A stretch of 64,000 bases of DNA, from contig OX422211.1 of assembly GCA_949130495.1 (NCBI GenBank), positions 449,204,219 to 449,268,218 of the forward strand, in the 5' to 3' direction. This document shows, in pieces, positions 21,481 through 31,739 of the stretch. The DNA is from Sambucus nigra (taxonomy: Eukaryota > Streptophyta > Magnoliopsida > Dipsacales > Adoxaceae). The translations under genes and the position numbers were made by a program. A model generated the notes under the pieces. That model was not told the DNA's origin. It did no database searches and worked only from the letters and a program-made list of their open reading frames with translations. Position 1 is the stretch's first letter, and each line of letters begins with the position of its first letter.

Positions 21481-21659
21481 GTTTGGGGGTCAGTTGATAG
21501 GGCTCCGCAACAGCCGCGTGTTCAGTTCCTACCTCAGGTACCTGATTCGGTTGTTCCTATGTAGTAGGGACAACTACTGTATAGAAGAGTTTGTTAAATT
21601 CGGGAGGTTATACTCCCTCTAGCTTCGTTAGCATTGCCTACTATTATGGGTAAGTTTTA

Positions 21660-21990
21660 TTTCGAAGGTACTTGAGTTACGTGTTATTCGATGCGGGTGT
21701 TACGCGCTCATTTGTTTTATAATTTCTTCTCAGGCTACAGATTTGATAAAATCTGCTGAGAGTATTTTTTACTAGTGTTGAGTTTTCTACGAGTGATGGT
21801 TCGCTCAATTTCTTGTTTGTATATACATAGGGATTTATTATGGTACTTTGTGCTTTGAGACCGATTTACTCGTCCTTGACATGGTCGGGTATGAGGTGAT
21901 TGATATGCTTTCTCTCCACGACCGACAAAGTCGAGTAGTAGCGTATAGGAGGGGTTCCTTGTTTGGATTCCGCTTTTGCGGGACGCTCCA
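21660..21990 (+). pseudogene. Element B protease remnant
   Basis: VLFDAGVTRSFV (21681-21716) corresponds to the active-site block with Asp-Ser-Gly changed to Asp-Ala-Gly. Further on, LVLDMVGYEVIDMLSLHDRQSRVVAYRRGSLFG split in two blocks (about 21868-21965) matches the C-terminal half of chromovirus protease. Frames are broken between the two parts. Confidence 0.65.
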
Positions 21991-22404
21991 CGCGTGAGCC
22001 TCGACGACGTTGGAAGGGGAGAGATGATGTTCTTATTTCTTTTAGTTGATTTTATTTTATTTTGTTTTACTTTCTTTTTACTTTTATTGTTGTTGGTTGT
22101 AAGGTTTAGCTGAGAATCACGTAGAAGAGTGATTAATGGCTATTAAAGTGCAATTAGAAGCACTGTATACGGTTCTCTCCTCTAAACGAGGTGAGGGAGA
22201 CTGGGATGCGAAGTTGGATTTAGACTTCGGGTTATGCCTTGATAAGAAGGCTATCTAAAACGATATATATATGTTGTGGAGTATATATATATATAAGGCT
22301 TTATGAAAAGTGAATACTTTATTTGTAAAATCTTTAGTTATTTGATTGGTAATGTAAATAGGTAGAATCTTTTCGGTCCCGAACATGTGTCTTAGACCTG
22401 TATA

Positions 22405-22482
22405 TCTTGATGACCGACAAAGCGAGGTAGTAGTGTAACGGGAGGGTTCCTTGTTTGGATTTCGCTTCGGCGAGACGTCCCA
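22405..22482 (+). repeat. Second copy of the protease-end segment of B
   Basis: The DNA from ATGACCGACAAAGCGAGGTAG onward, in two short blocks, repeats 21917-21995 with about ten differences. It is a partial duplication in the decayed interior of B. Nothing in 21996-23140 could be assigned to RT or RNase H. Confidence 0.55.
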
Positions 22483-23149
22483 TGCACGAAACCGAGCAAA
22501 TGTCGGGAGTTGAGAAAGGTCTTGGGCACTAGGGATATACTTAGTATTAGACGTATACGACTTAGATAGGATACAGTGTAGGTAGGTAGACTTTAGGATT
22601 GTTTGGATGTAAGGCCTTTGGTATGTGACTTTAGTTTAGGAGGGATGTCGGGAGTTGACCACTAACCGATTGTGTGTTAGCTCCATAAGTGATTGATTTC
22701 CTAGTAACGAGAAGTAGGAGATTTCGAGAAGTTTTCTTGGTTGGGACAAAGGAGATGAGGCCACTTGTAGTTAGAATGTTAAGATGGCGCCTAGCTTTCG
22801 GAGAGAGATGGGCGAATTGACTTTCACTTCTGAGCCCATGTAGTTAAGATCGAGGGTGGATTCAATCGACAAGCCTCTTCCAGGATGGGGAGCGATAATG
22901 CTGAAGCATAGATATACTGTTTATGCACCTCTTAAGTCTAAACTTGTTGGGACTATTATCCCATGTTTGAATTAATGTTCATAGTGGGGTGATCACCGTA
23001 TAGGAAGGGAGATGCTACTTCTTGGGCAAAATTTAGTCTTTCGTGCGAGCAACACTTTATTGCAAGATGTCGTAGGAGAGACAGGGGTGGTTAAGACCAC
23101 ATATACAAGTTGTTGATTTGGGAAACATAACTCTGCTCTTAGGACCTTG

Positions 23150-23562
23150 AGGGTGGGGTGTGTTTCCATAAGAGAATTTGTATCCCAGATGAGAAGGACT
23201 TGAGAAAAGTAAGTATGGTGGAATCTCATGGTTCTAAGTTTACGGTTCAGCCGGGTAACGACGAAATGTGTCAAGATATGCGCCGCTAATAGTAGTGGCC
23301 GGGCATGGAAAGGTTGTTGGACTGCATGGGGTGCCCTTGATTTTAGTTTCCGACTGAATAGAATGTCCTTTTCCCATTTGTGGAAAGTTTCCAAGCCATG
23401 GGAATCGAATTATGGTTAAGTTATTTTTATCATTTTTCCACAGATGGCCAGTCAGAAGGGGTAAACCATGTTGGGGCATATACTCCTTATGTGCGTGATT
23501 GACTTCAAGTATAGTCTGGAACGGTGTCTTCCACTAGTCGAATTCGATTATTATAATTTATA
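23150..23562 (+). pseudogene. Element B integrase fragments
   Basis: RICIPDEKDLRK, ESHGSKFTVQPGNDEMC and, after three adjacent stops, WPGMER (about 23165-23310) match the zinc domain, with the His of the HPG motif replaced by Gln. A jump of the missing core leads to AMGIELWLSYFYHF and STDGQSEGVNH (about 23392-23470), then IDFKYSLERCLPLVEF and YN (to about 23556). At this point integrase runs straight into LTR-end sequence, so the rest is deleted. Confidence 0.7.
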
Positions 23563-23633
23563 TCTATCCATGATTCCTGTTACGTTTGAGTATCGGGCTG
23601 GCCACCCCTTATCTCGGATCGCGGGTTGTCACA
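23559..23633 (+). repeat. Last 75 bp of the element B 3' LTR
   Basis: Matches 20222-20295 almost perfectly (ATCTATCCATGATTCC to GTTGTCACA). The rest of this LTR and the 3' interior are gone. Confidence 0.85.
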
Positions 23634-23638
23634 ATCTG
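23634..23638. repeat. Target-site duplication of element B, right
   Basis: ATCTG, identical to 17376-17380. Confidence 0.9.
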
Positions 23639-23662
23639 GTGGTGCTAATTTCAGCATCATCA
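23639..23662 (+). repeat. Element A 3' LTR, remaining 24 bp
   Basis: GTGGTGCTAA to CAGCATCATCA, matching the end of the 5' LTR (5797-5820). Confidence 0.9.
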
Positions 23663-24742
23663 GAGATCGTGAGAAGTAAAAAAAATTGAAGGAAAAAATG
23701 GAGAAATGTTCGACAACATACCAGAGATAGAAATGAGATATGAAACATGATCTTTTTTTTTGGTATGGTATTTCTCATACCACGAGGTGTCTAGGCCAGC
23801 TATGCGCCCCTCGACTAATCCCCTCTCATGGTTCATGGCTTTTGCTGGCCCAACATTATTTTGACACTGCCAGGGATCGAACTAGGGACCAAAACCAATC
23901 CACCCCCAAAAAATGTCCCAATGGCTGCTCTATACCACTGCGGCAAGAGGCTTGGTTTAAACGAGTCCTATAATAGACACAAACGAAACATGATCTTTTA
24001 ATAGCCACAAACGAAGCTTATAAACCCCAGCAAAGATGGCAAGGTTCGTAAATAAATTAGGCAACCAATCACGGGGGAAAATCTTAAGTAAGAAGGAGAC
24101 CAAATAGGACACACAACAACCGAGATTTGTCGTCGAACAGGGCACCACTCAAATGGACAAGAGGCTAAAAATACACGCAAGGAAGAATATCGAGACAGAC
24201 AAAGAGTAGGCCTCGATATCACCAACTCTCGGCCAAACAAAATGGTAACCTCAAAAAACCCAAAACGACACCAGTAATTAAATCAAACACTGTCATTTTA
24301 ATTTTGTGTCCAAATTGATAATTAAAAAAATATTTTGTTGAATCAATTTAATATTGAGACACATTTTTAAAAAATCCAAAAAATAGATAAAAGGGAAAAA
24401 ATTCTGGAAATAAAATATATCAAATATTTAATTTATTTTATTTTATGCATTAAGTCAAAAAGAAAAAAAAACTTAAGGCATAAAATAGTATAAACCAAAA
24501 AAATAAATTTTTAAGTCATAATATAAAAAAATATTTAAATTAAAAAACACAAACTATTTTATCAAAAAAATAGTTTATATATTAAATCAATATATAAAAA
24601 AAATATGATTTAAGGTATATAAAAAATAAATAAGAAAAATAAGATTTTAGGATAAAAATAGATTTTAATCAAACAAAATATGTCGGAGCATATAAAAAAT
24701 TATTTGTCTCAAAATTAAGCCAACACAGGAAGAATGAGATTT
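23663..24742. repeat. Repeat X, copy 2, right half
   Basis: Begins with the second GAGAT and follows 2303-3140 closely, apart from the SINE insertion. It stops where element C begins; copy 1 continues with different sequence. Confidence 0.75.
23742..23999 (-). mobile_element. tRNA-derived SINE with 15-bp target duplications
   Basis: GAAACATGATCTTTT is repeated at 23742-23756 and 23985-23999. Between them the minus strand carries an A box (TGCCGCAGTGG, 23945-23935) and a B box (AGTTCGATCCC, about 23884-23873), about 50 bases apart, as in RNA polymerase III promoters, and ends in an A run (the T run at 23753-23760). The element is about 228 bp. About 40 bases precede the A box, more than usual. 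Copy 1 of repeat X lacks the insert, which confirms the empty site. Confidence 0.85.
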
Positions 24743-25160
24743 TCACACTCCATTGACAGTGATCCTAGATTTGATTCTTAAGGAAATCAAGGATGATAGA
24801 GCACTTAGATGGATTGAAAATCTCAGGTCTCCTCCTCATAATAGGGATAAGAGTAGGGGATGTGAATTTTACCAGGACCATGGGCACACGATGGACAAGT
24901 GCTTTGCCTTAAAGGATGAGATCGATAAGTTACTAAAATAGGGTAAACTCCGAAAGTATGTGGATAAGAGTGGCGATAAAATGAGTCCAGAAAAAAGTAG
25001 AATGGGAGGAAAGATGATAAGCCGAGATGAGAGGTTCAGGCCAATAAGAATGACAACAAGTTTGATGATAGTGAGGGAGACGACCCCAACCTCCTAGTAA
25101 AGATCCCTAATGAAAAAGATCATTTGAATATGTCTCCTTTGATGTGAAGATGATGTGTGG
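24743..25160 (+). pseudogene. Element C gag C-terminus
   Basis: LILKEIKDDRALRW and then CEFYQDHGHTMDKCFALKDE (about 24860-24925) correspond to the zinc-knuckle region of A. The second ligand is Tyr (TAC), one transition from the His codon of A. The downstream linker is full of stops. Confidence 0.75.
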
Positions 25161-25299
25161 AGGCCTAACAGGTGGCGGTACAGAGTCGATTAACAGAAAA
25201 GCATATGTTATAGAAGAAAAAGCAACCCTAAAAAGGTTAAAGGTAAATTTCCTTGAGATCAATGCAAAATAGAGAAAATTAAAGAAGGATGATATGGAC

Positions 25300-26060
25300 A
25301 TTCTAGTCATCAAATTTTCAAAAAAAGATTTTAAAGGGATCTTGTCTCCATACGACTACCCATTGGTAATCATTATGAGAGTTCATAGGTACGATGACTC
25401 CTGTATTTTCATCGATGGGAAAAGTTGAGTAGATGTGATGCTCTAGGAATGTTTCAACGGATTAAAATTAAGCAAAAAAAGACTTGTACCTTATCACCAG
25501 TCACTGATTGGCTTTAGTGGGAAAAAAGTTCACCCGTTGGGGGTATTTTATATGGATGTGTGCATGGCCACCTGACCTAGGTTTCTCATTAAGAAGATTA
25601 GATTTTTTTTTATCATGGACGATCATGTGTTCACGAACTATAATATATTTTTAGGAAGGGTATCCCTCAAGAAGGTTCACCAGATGGTGATATTTTCTAC
25701 TCCCTATGGAGTAGGAGAAGTACATGGTGACTAGGTGGAGGCTCGCGAATTCTACTACATTTAGGCAAAGGAAAAGGAGACCCATAAAAGAACAACTACC
25801 TTATAGAACATTGACAATCTCGACCCAAAAGACGAGAAATAAGTTTAAAAATGGTGAACTCGTAAAGGAGGTAAAATATATCGTCCTCAATGAGGACGAG
25901 CTGAAAAAATTTCCAAATCGGTTCATCCCTAACAACTGAGATCAAGGAAGAATTGGTGAAGCAACTGAGAAGAAGGCAGAGTATTTTGGCCTGGAGCCAT
26001 GGAGATATGTTAGGGATTGATCAAGACGTTATATACCATTGGATGAATATTGATTAAAAA
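25300..26060 (+). pseudogene. Element C protease and RT connection
   Basis: IFIDGKS, stop, VDVML (about 25405-25442) is the protease active site with a nonsense codon. LVPYHQSLIGFSGKKVHPLG and IFSTPYGVGEVHGD follow as in A. Several frameshifts are seen between 25560 and 25900. Confidence 0.75.
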
Positions 26061-26830
26061 GTGAAGGCCGTCAAACAGGGATGCAAAAATTTTATGAGGG
26101 TTAGATACAAAGTTATTCAATATGTGGTGAAAAATCTTCAGATAAATGAGTTCATCTGGGAGGTCCAATATCCTAATTGGCTTTCGAACATCGTCATAGT
26201 GCCTACATCAAATGGGAAGTGCAGGATGTGCATGGACTTTACTAATTTGAACAAGCCATTCCCTAAAGGTAGATTCCCACTACCTCAGATTGATCTAATG
26301 GTTGATGCCACGATCGAGCATGAGCTTATGAGTTTTATGGATGCATATTCGGGGTATAATAAGATTTTTATGCATAAGGTCGATGTTGATAGGACTTCCT
26401 TTATCACAAATAAAGTATCTTATTGCTATGGGGTAATGCCATTCTGCTTAAAAGATGCATTGGCAACCTATAAGAGTTTTGTCAATATGATGTTTGAAGA
26501 CCAGATTGGGAAGACGATGGAAGTCTATGTTGACAATAATTCTGAAGGCTGTGGTTGACCTTGAACGTACATTTGATGTGATTGACAAATACAAGATGAA
26601 GTTGAACCCGACTAAGTGCGTCTTCAGGGTCAACATAGGAAATGTTTTGGGTTTTGTTGTGAACCAAAGTGGGATATAGGAAAACCAAGAAAAGATCAAG
26701 ACATTGATTGACCTGAATATACCTAAAATAATTGAAGACATCCAGATGCTTACTGGATGAGTCACAGCTCTTAACCATTTATTCTCACAAGAAAATGATA
26801 AACACCTTCAATTTTTTAAAATCTTGAGAA
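26061..26830 (+). pseudogene. Element C reverse transcriptase
   Basis: The longest frame (26061-26558) shows NWLSNIVIVPTSNGKCRMC, FTNLNKPFPKGRFPLPQ, SFMDAYSGYNKIFM and YKSFVNMMFEDQIGKTMEV. The catalytic box reads YVDN instead of YIDD and is followed by a deletion of about 20 bases, so the enzyme could not work even without the stops. KLNPTKCVF and GNVLGFVVNQSGI continue in another frame. Confidence 0.82.
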
Positions 26831-27890
26831 AGGCCTTTGTATGGGATAAATAATGCTATAAAGCATTTAAGGAGTTGAAAGAGTATCTGGGGTGTCATAT
26901 GATTCTATCTCAGCCTATTCAACGTGAGAAGTTATTTTAATAGGAGTATCAGAATCAACAATCAGTGCGACGATCATTCGCGATGACGAAGGGGTTAAAA
27001 ACCAGTGTATTTAAATAATAAGGCCTTGCAGGTGGCCGAGCTCAAGTATCCAAAGATGGAGAAACTGACATATGTGATGATTAATGCCTCAAGGAAAATG
27101 AAGTTTTATTTTTAAACGCACATGATGGTGGTGCCCACCGACACTCCTCTAAGGGAGGTCATTCATAAACTCGAGAAATTGGGTAGTTTAATGTCCTGAT
27201 TAGTTGAGCTAGTTGAGTTTGACATCATCTATTAGCCCAGGAACTCAATCAAGGGGAAAGCTTTAGGAGATTTTGTGGCTGAATTCACGTAGGCTGAAAC
27301 TGAGAATGATATTATTGAAGAAGAACAAATGTTGGTGATCGTACCAAGGTAGGTTGTGTATACACCACTCCGGTCAATATACGGAGAAGGATTTTTTTTT
27401 CCAGAAATGGAGTTTTATTCAAGGGTCCTTTCTCATAGGGAGAATTAGTCTGGATTTTATTTGTATATGGATCGCCTTGCGAGAATGGCTGCGGCACGGG
27501 GTTGATATTATCGACACCTATTAGAATAGATATAAAATATGACTTAAGATTTAACTTCAAGGCATAGAATAATGAGTCAGAGTATGAGGCTTTGCTGACA
27601 GGTATCTCTCTCCCTTCAAGCACTGAATGTCGTCCAAATGATTGCCTAGAGTGATTCACAGTTTTTAGTTAATCAGATATTGGGTGTTTACGAAGCTAAA
27701 AATGAGAAGACGGACATATATTGGATAGGGTGGGTTAGAAAGATGATGGTGAACTTCAATGAAGTAAAGATCAAGAGAATTCTAAGACTTGAAAATAGCC
27801 GAGATGATGCTCTATTTAGGTTTACATCGACTATAAGGACTTAAATCAGAGAATTTTTACCTGTAAAAATCCTACATAAGTTGAGCATTG
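26831..27890 (+). pseudogene. Element C RNase H domains
   Basis: The first RNase H is traceable through KAFKELKEYLG and MEKLTYVMINASRKMKFYF (about 26860-27115), the second through LFVYGSP, GLILSTP and NNESEYEALLTG (about 27450-27605). In the second, the catalytic Asp of VDGSS is Tyr. Stops and frameshifts are frequent. Confidence 0.65.
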
Positions 27891-27949
27891 AAGAAGATGA
27901 CAACAACCTTATATTCTATCTAAACCTAAACCTAAACTCGGAGCTGTAT

Positions 27950-28448
27950 TAGATGGATCCACTAATTAAGTATATTCAAGAAAATGAGCTACCAGAGTCA
28001 ACACCAAGAGGAAAAAACTTTGATACTGTGCTGCGAACTTCACCATCATTGGGGATATACTTTACAAAAGGGAATTTCTTCTCCCATTGATCAGATGTGT
28101 TTATCCCACCGAGATGGATTACATCTTCAGAGACGTTAATCAATCTTATTGCGCAATCCATATTGGTGATCAATATTTGGCTAAAAGAATTGCCACCCAT
28201 GGATATTTTTAGCCGACACTTGCTAAGGATGCAACAGAATATGTGACGAAGTGTGAAAAACATCAAAGGTTTGGAAGCATTCCTTATCAACCTTACCAAC
28301 CAATCTCATCCATTAGTGCGCCTTAGCCATTTGTAGTCTTGGGTATTGAATTATTCAACCCTCTTCTAAAGGCACCAAGATATTGCCAATATTTGATAGT
28401 AGCAATTGATTATTTTTTAAAGAGGATGAAAGCTGAGTCCATAATATC
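27950..28448 (+). pseudogene. Element C integrase, part before D
   Basis: The zinc domain reads IHIGDQYLAKRIATHGYF and EYVTKCEKHQRF (the first Cys of the CxxC pair kept, the second replaced by His). The core begins VLGIELFNPLL, where the first catalytic Asp has become Glu, and ends at AESIIS, cut by D. Confidence 0.75.
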
Positions 28449-28880
28449 TGTAGACACCCCATCATAGGACCCCCTAAGCACATTCTTAGGTCCCAATCAC
28501 TTACTCTTTCGTCGAAAACCCTACTTCATACTCCGAGTAACGATGTAGAGGTTATTGGGTGCTTCTGAGCCCTATTTGACTCTGGTCAACCTTATCACAT
28601 GAGAAAAAGCTCAATTAATCTTTAAAGGGCTCTAAATCTCCTTTCCAACGATCCACCCACTGTATAAATCATCCTTATAATTCAAATGAATGATTTATTT
28701 TACTATCAAAAATTGATCTGGAAGCCACCGGGCAGTCCCGGGTCCTATTTGACCCTGATCACCATTCTTGCTTGAGTAGAATCTTAATAAATCTTCTTAG
28801 GGTTCAACCCATGCACGAATCATCCTTTGACCAAATTAACGGACTTCTATCTGCGAACCCATTTTTAAACTTCTATAGAT
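28449..28880 (+). repeat. Element D 5' LTR fragment
   Basis: Aligns with the first 430 or so bases of the 3' LTR (34424 onward) and then stops. The inner part of the LTR, the primer site and the 5' interior are deleted. Confidence 0.8.
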
Positions 28881-28889
28881 GGATTCAAT

Positions 28890-29800
28890 GAATGTCTGGA
28901 ATAAGGCATGCTAAGAAGCCTTTGACCAAATCAAGCAATACCTTACCCGCTATGTAATGCTTATGCCTCTGTGGCCAGGTCTCCCATACTCCTGTACTTG
29001 ATCGTAACAGATACCACACTAAGGGCTTTTTCTATCCCAATACTTTGAACATTCTCATAAGGAAAAAGGAATTTATTACGCCAGTCAGAAATTAGTTGGG
29101 CACGAAGTCAATGACACTACTTTAGAGAAAGAATGTGTCGCCCTGGTTTGGATCACGTAGAAGTTATGGCACTACATACTTTCCCTACCCATCAGACTAG
29201 TATCCCATATGGATCCCATTAAATATCTACTTGAAAATCCTACTTTGCCCTGCCAAATGTCCCTTTGGTTGATGATGCTAGCTGAATTCGATGTTTGTGT
29301 ACGTCATGCAGAATACTATAAAAGGTAAAGCCATCTTCTGAATTCTTGGATGAAGATATTATCTACACCTCTCAAGAGGACCTTAGAGGGCATATATTAT
29401 TTGATGGAGCTTCCAACTAGAAATAATACGTCATTCAGATACTCCTAGTCTCCCCCTATCAATCTCACACCCCTATTTCCATTAAACTATACTTCCTATG
29501 CACTATGAACTTGACTGAGTATGAGGCATGCATCGTAGTTCTCAAGATCACCCTTAGGAAAGTAATCTAGCACCTAAACGTCTTCATCGTCGGCCAAATC
29601 CTCATAAAATTGAAAGTCAAAGGTGAGAAGCTCTTACCCTTTCATGCCCACCTAGAAGATCTATCCTCATAATTCAAAGATGGCACCCTCCACTACCTAC
29701 CTCGTGTAAAAAAAAACATAGCTGACGCCCATGCTACCTTAGACTTGAAGGTCGACATGCCTGAGGGAACAACAATAACCCCTTCCTGGTTTAAAAATAA
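28890..29800 (+). pseudogene. Element D RNase H domains
   Basis: WNKAC, stop, EAFDQIKQYL starts the first RNase H; GIYYASQKLVGHEVNDTTLE, HMDPIKYLLENP and MLAEFDVCV follow. The second begins ILFDGASN (about 29395) and has MNLTEYEACIVVLKITL, VKGEKLLPFHAHLEDL, LHYLPRV and ADAHATLD. Order and spacing are those of Ogre pol. Many stops are present. Confidence 0.75.
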
Positions 29801-29989
29801 GCTAAGTCCACCCACTACTACCACATCAAACTTGTTACAAAGGAAGATCTAGATATGAACGAGTTATATTACTATGACATTTGGTGCCTCCTCAAACATG
29901 GTAGGTATCCCCAAGATGCCGATAAAAGGACATTATGACCCTTCGCAAACTGGCTGCCTAGTATATCATCTGCGATAAAGAAATGTTTA

Positions 29990-31110
29990 TGAAAAACTTT
30001 GATGGCACTCATTTGCACTACATAGCAGGGATGATGTTGAAGAAATGATATAGAAAATCCATAATGGGGAATGCATGACCCATATAAACAGTAACATGGT
30101 TTCCAAGAACATCACCCGACAAGAGTATTATTAGAGCACAAGGGTTCAAAATTGTACTGACTATATCTGAAGATGCCTTAAATGCCAAAAACGTTTCGAT
30201 CTACAACACTTGGCTCCTCGAGTACAATATAACATGACCTCTTCTTAGCCTTTCTCTACCTGGGGCATTTACATCATAGGGAAGGTTACTCCCAAAGAAT
30301 CAAATGGTCACGGATTCATCCTGGTCACCATTTATTACTTCAGAAAATGGGTCGACGTCGAGTCATATGATGTGCTAAATGATAATAAAGTGGCCAAATT
30401 TATCAGAAAGAACATCATCTACTGATACGGAGTTCCCCACAAGTTAGTGTCAGATAATGGTCTCCATTTCGAAGCTGAGGTCATAAAACTAGTCAACGAG
30501 TATGGTAGTCAGAGACAAAAATCTTCTCCCTACCGACCTCAAACAAATGGTGCCGTCAAAGTCTCAAATAAAATCCTCAAGACCATAATGAGAAAGATGA
30601 CTAAATTTTGTAGAGATTGGGATGGTCGTAACCCTTACATACCTCTGGGGACACTGGACATAAATAAGAATGCCTAATTGGGCTTCCCTTTATTCTTTAG
30701 TGTATGACATGGAAGAAGTCTTACCAATTGAGCTGAAAATATCTTCCCTTTGCATCCTACTCAAAAGCAAAGTTGGAGAAGAAGAATGGCATCAGAGTCG
30801 CTTTGGCGAATTATCACTCTTGGATGAAAAGAGGATAAAGGCTCTATATTATATACATGGGAACCATCATAAAATAGCTTGATCATTAAAATAAGAAGTC
30901 ACAAACCATGATATCCAAAAAGGAGACCTCGCCCTCAAATAGAGCCTAAAAATCGTTTGGGAACCCGAAGGGAAATTCAAACCAAATTGGAGCTGCCCCA
31001 ACATCATGAAGAGAATTCTCTCAAGAGGCGCCATTATGCTCACAGACGTTGATGGAGAAGAGATGGCAAGACCAGTCAACCTGGATCATCTCAAGAAATT
31101 TTACCCTTAG
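29990..31110 (+). pseudogene. Element D integrase
   Basis: CTDYI, stop, RCLKCQKRF is the zinc-domain tail. The core reads WGIYIIGKV, LVSDNGLHFEAEV and RPQTNGAVKVSNKI: of the catalytic triad the first Asp is Tyr and the Glu is Lys, while the middle Asp remains. The tail has YSLVYDMEEVLPIE, IQKGDLALK, WSCPNIMKRILSRGAIML and VNLDHLKKFYP, ending at TAG 31108-31110. Confidence 0.82.
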
Positions 31111-31739
31111 TCCCAAATCTCAACATACTATGACTTTTCTCATACCCCTTTTATTCTAAAAAAATTCTTCATTTCCTCTACCTAAAACTACTTGGGACCT
31201 GATCCTCTCAAGACATTTTCTTTTCAAATTAAACTCGTGAGAATTTTCAAAACCCCTAGAGGTATGTAGGTAGCCCATACGCCATACTTTGGTCAGTTCC
31301 CCATCGTTTTCATGAAATGCTATTCTTTTCTAACCTCTACAAATGGTGGTCCATGTTATCATTTACATGAACAAAAGGATTATGTATGCCTTAGTAATTG
31401 GTTTAGATAGTTCAAAATGCAAAACTCATAAAGAGGCCCAAACAAATATACTCAAATCAAATTTCTATTTCTAATTAGGACTACAACATTATTACATGAA
31501 TTATCATCGAAGGGAGTTAAAAAAACCATCACCCCCTCCACTGACCAATCCATTCTTAAACAATCCAAACCCTAAACCAAGTTACAAGAAATATTATTCC
31601 AAAAATCTAAAAATAAAAAAAGTACAAAATTACCATAGCTTCATAAAAAATTATGCAAGCTTCATAAAACATTTCCTCCAATGGTCAGAGGACCCCGTTT
31701 CATCATCATTACCATCTTTTAGAGGTTCCCAAGTTTCTC
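31111..31739. other. Element D region between pol and antisense relic
   Basis: Non-coding. GGTATGTAGGTAGCCCATAC near 31260 resembles the short motif often found behind Ogre pol. Nothing else is recognised. Confidence 0.4.

Larger units (their letters stand above)
17381..23633 (+). mobile_element. Element B: deleted chromovirus (Tekay/Del-like) nested in the LTR of A
   Basis: Runs from TGTAACAACCC to GGGTTGTCACA, with mutually inverted ends and a perfect 5-bp duplication. It has one full LTR of 2915 bp, an initiator-Met primer site, a decayed gag and protease, no recognisable RT or RNase H, a fragmentary integrase, and then only the last 75 bp of the 3' LTR. Long LTRs and this primer site fit the Tekay/Del group of chromoviruses; the assignment is by memory. 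Confidence 0.85.
4918..23662 (+). mobile_element. Element A: Tat-like Ty3/gypsy retrotransposon
   Basis: Order: 5' LTR, primer site, gag, protease, RT, RNase H, second RNase H, integrase, 129-bp tandem repeat, antisense gene, polypurine tract, 3' LTR. Without the nested element B it is about 12.5 kb. The second, archaeal-type RNase H, the antisense gene and the 3' tandem repeat are features known from the plant Tat lineage. Gag-pol has about fifteen nonsense codons and two frameshifts, so the copy is dead. The LTRs differ by a few percent by eye plus a 26-bp indel, so the insertion is moderately old. B landed in the 3' LTR later. Confidence 0.88.

Noticed and set aside
23873..23945. tRNA gene
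   Set aside because: A and B boxes are present but no cloverleaf or anticodon arm can be drawn, and the 15-bp duplications and A tail show a SINE.
28449..31110. Endogenous pararetrovirus (caulimovirid)
   Set aside because: The pol order with two RNase H domains followed by integrase, plus LTRs, fits a retrotransposon; there is no movement or coat protein.
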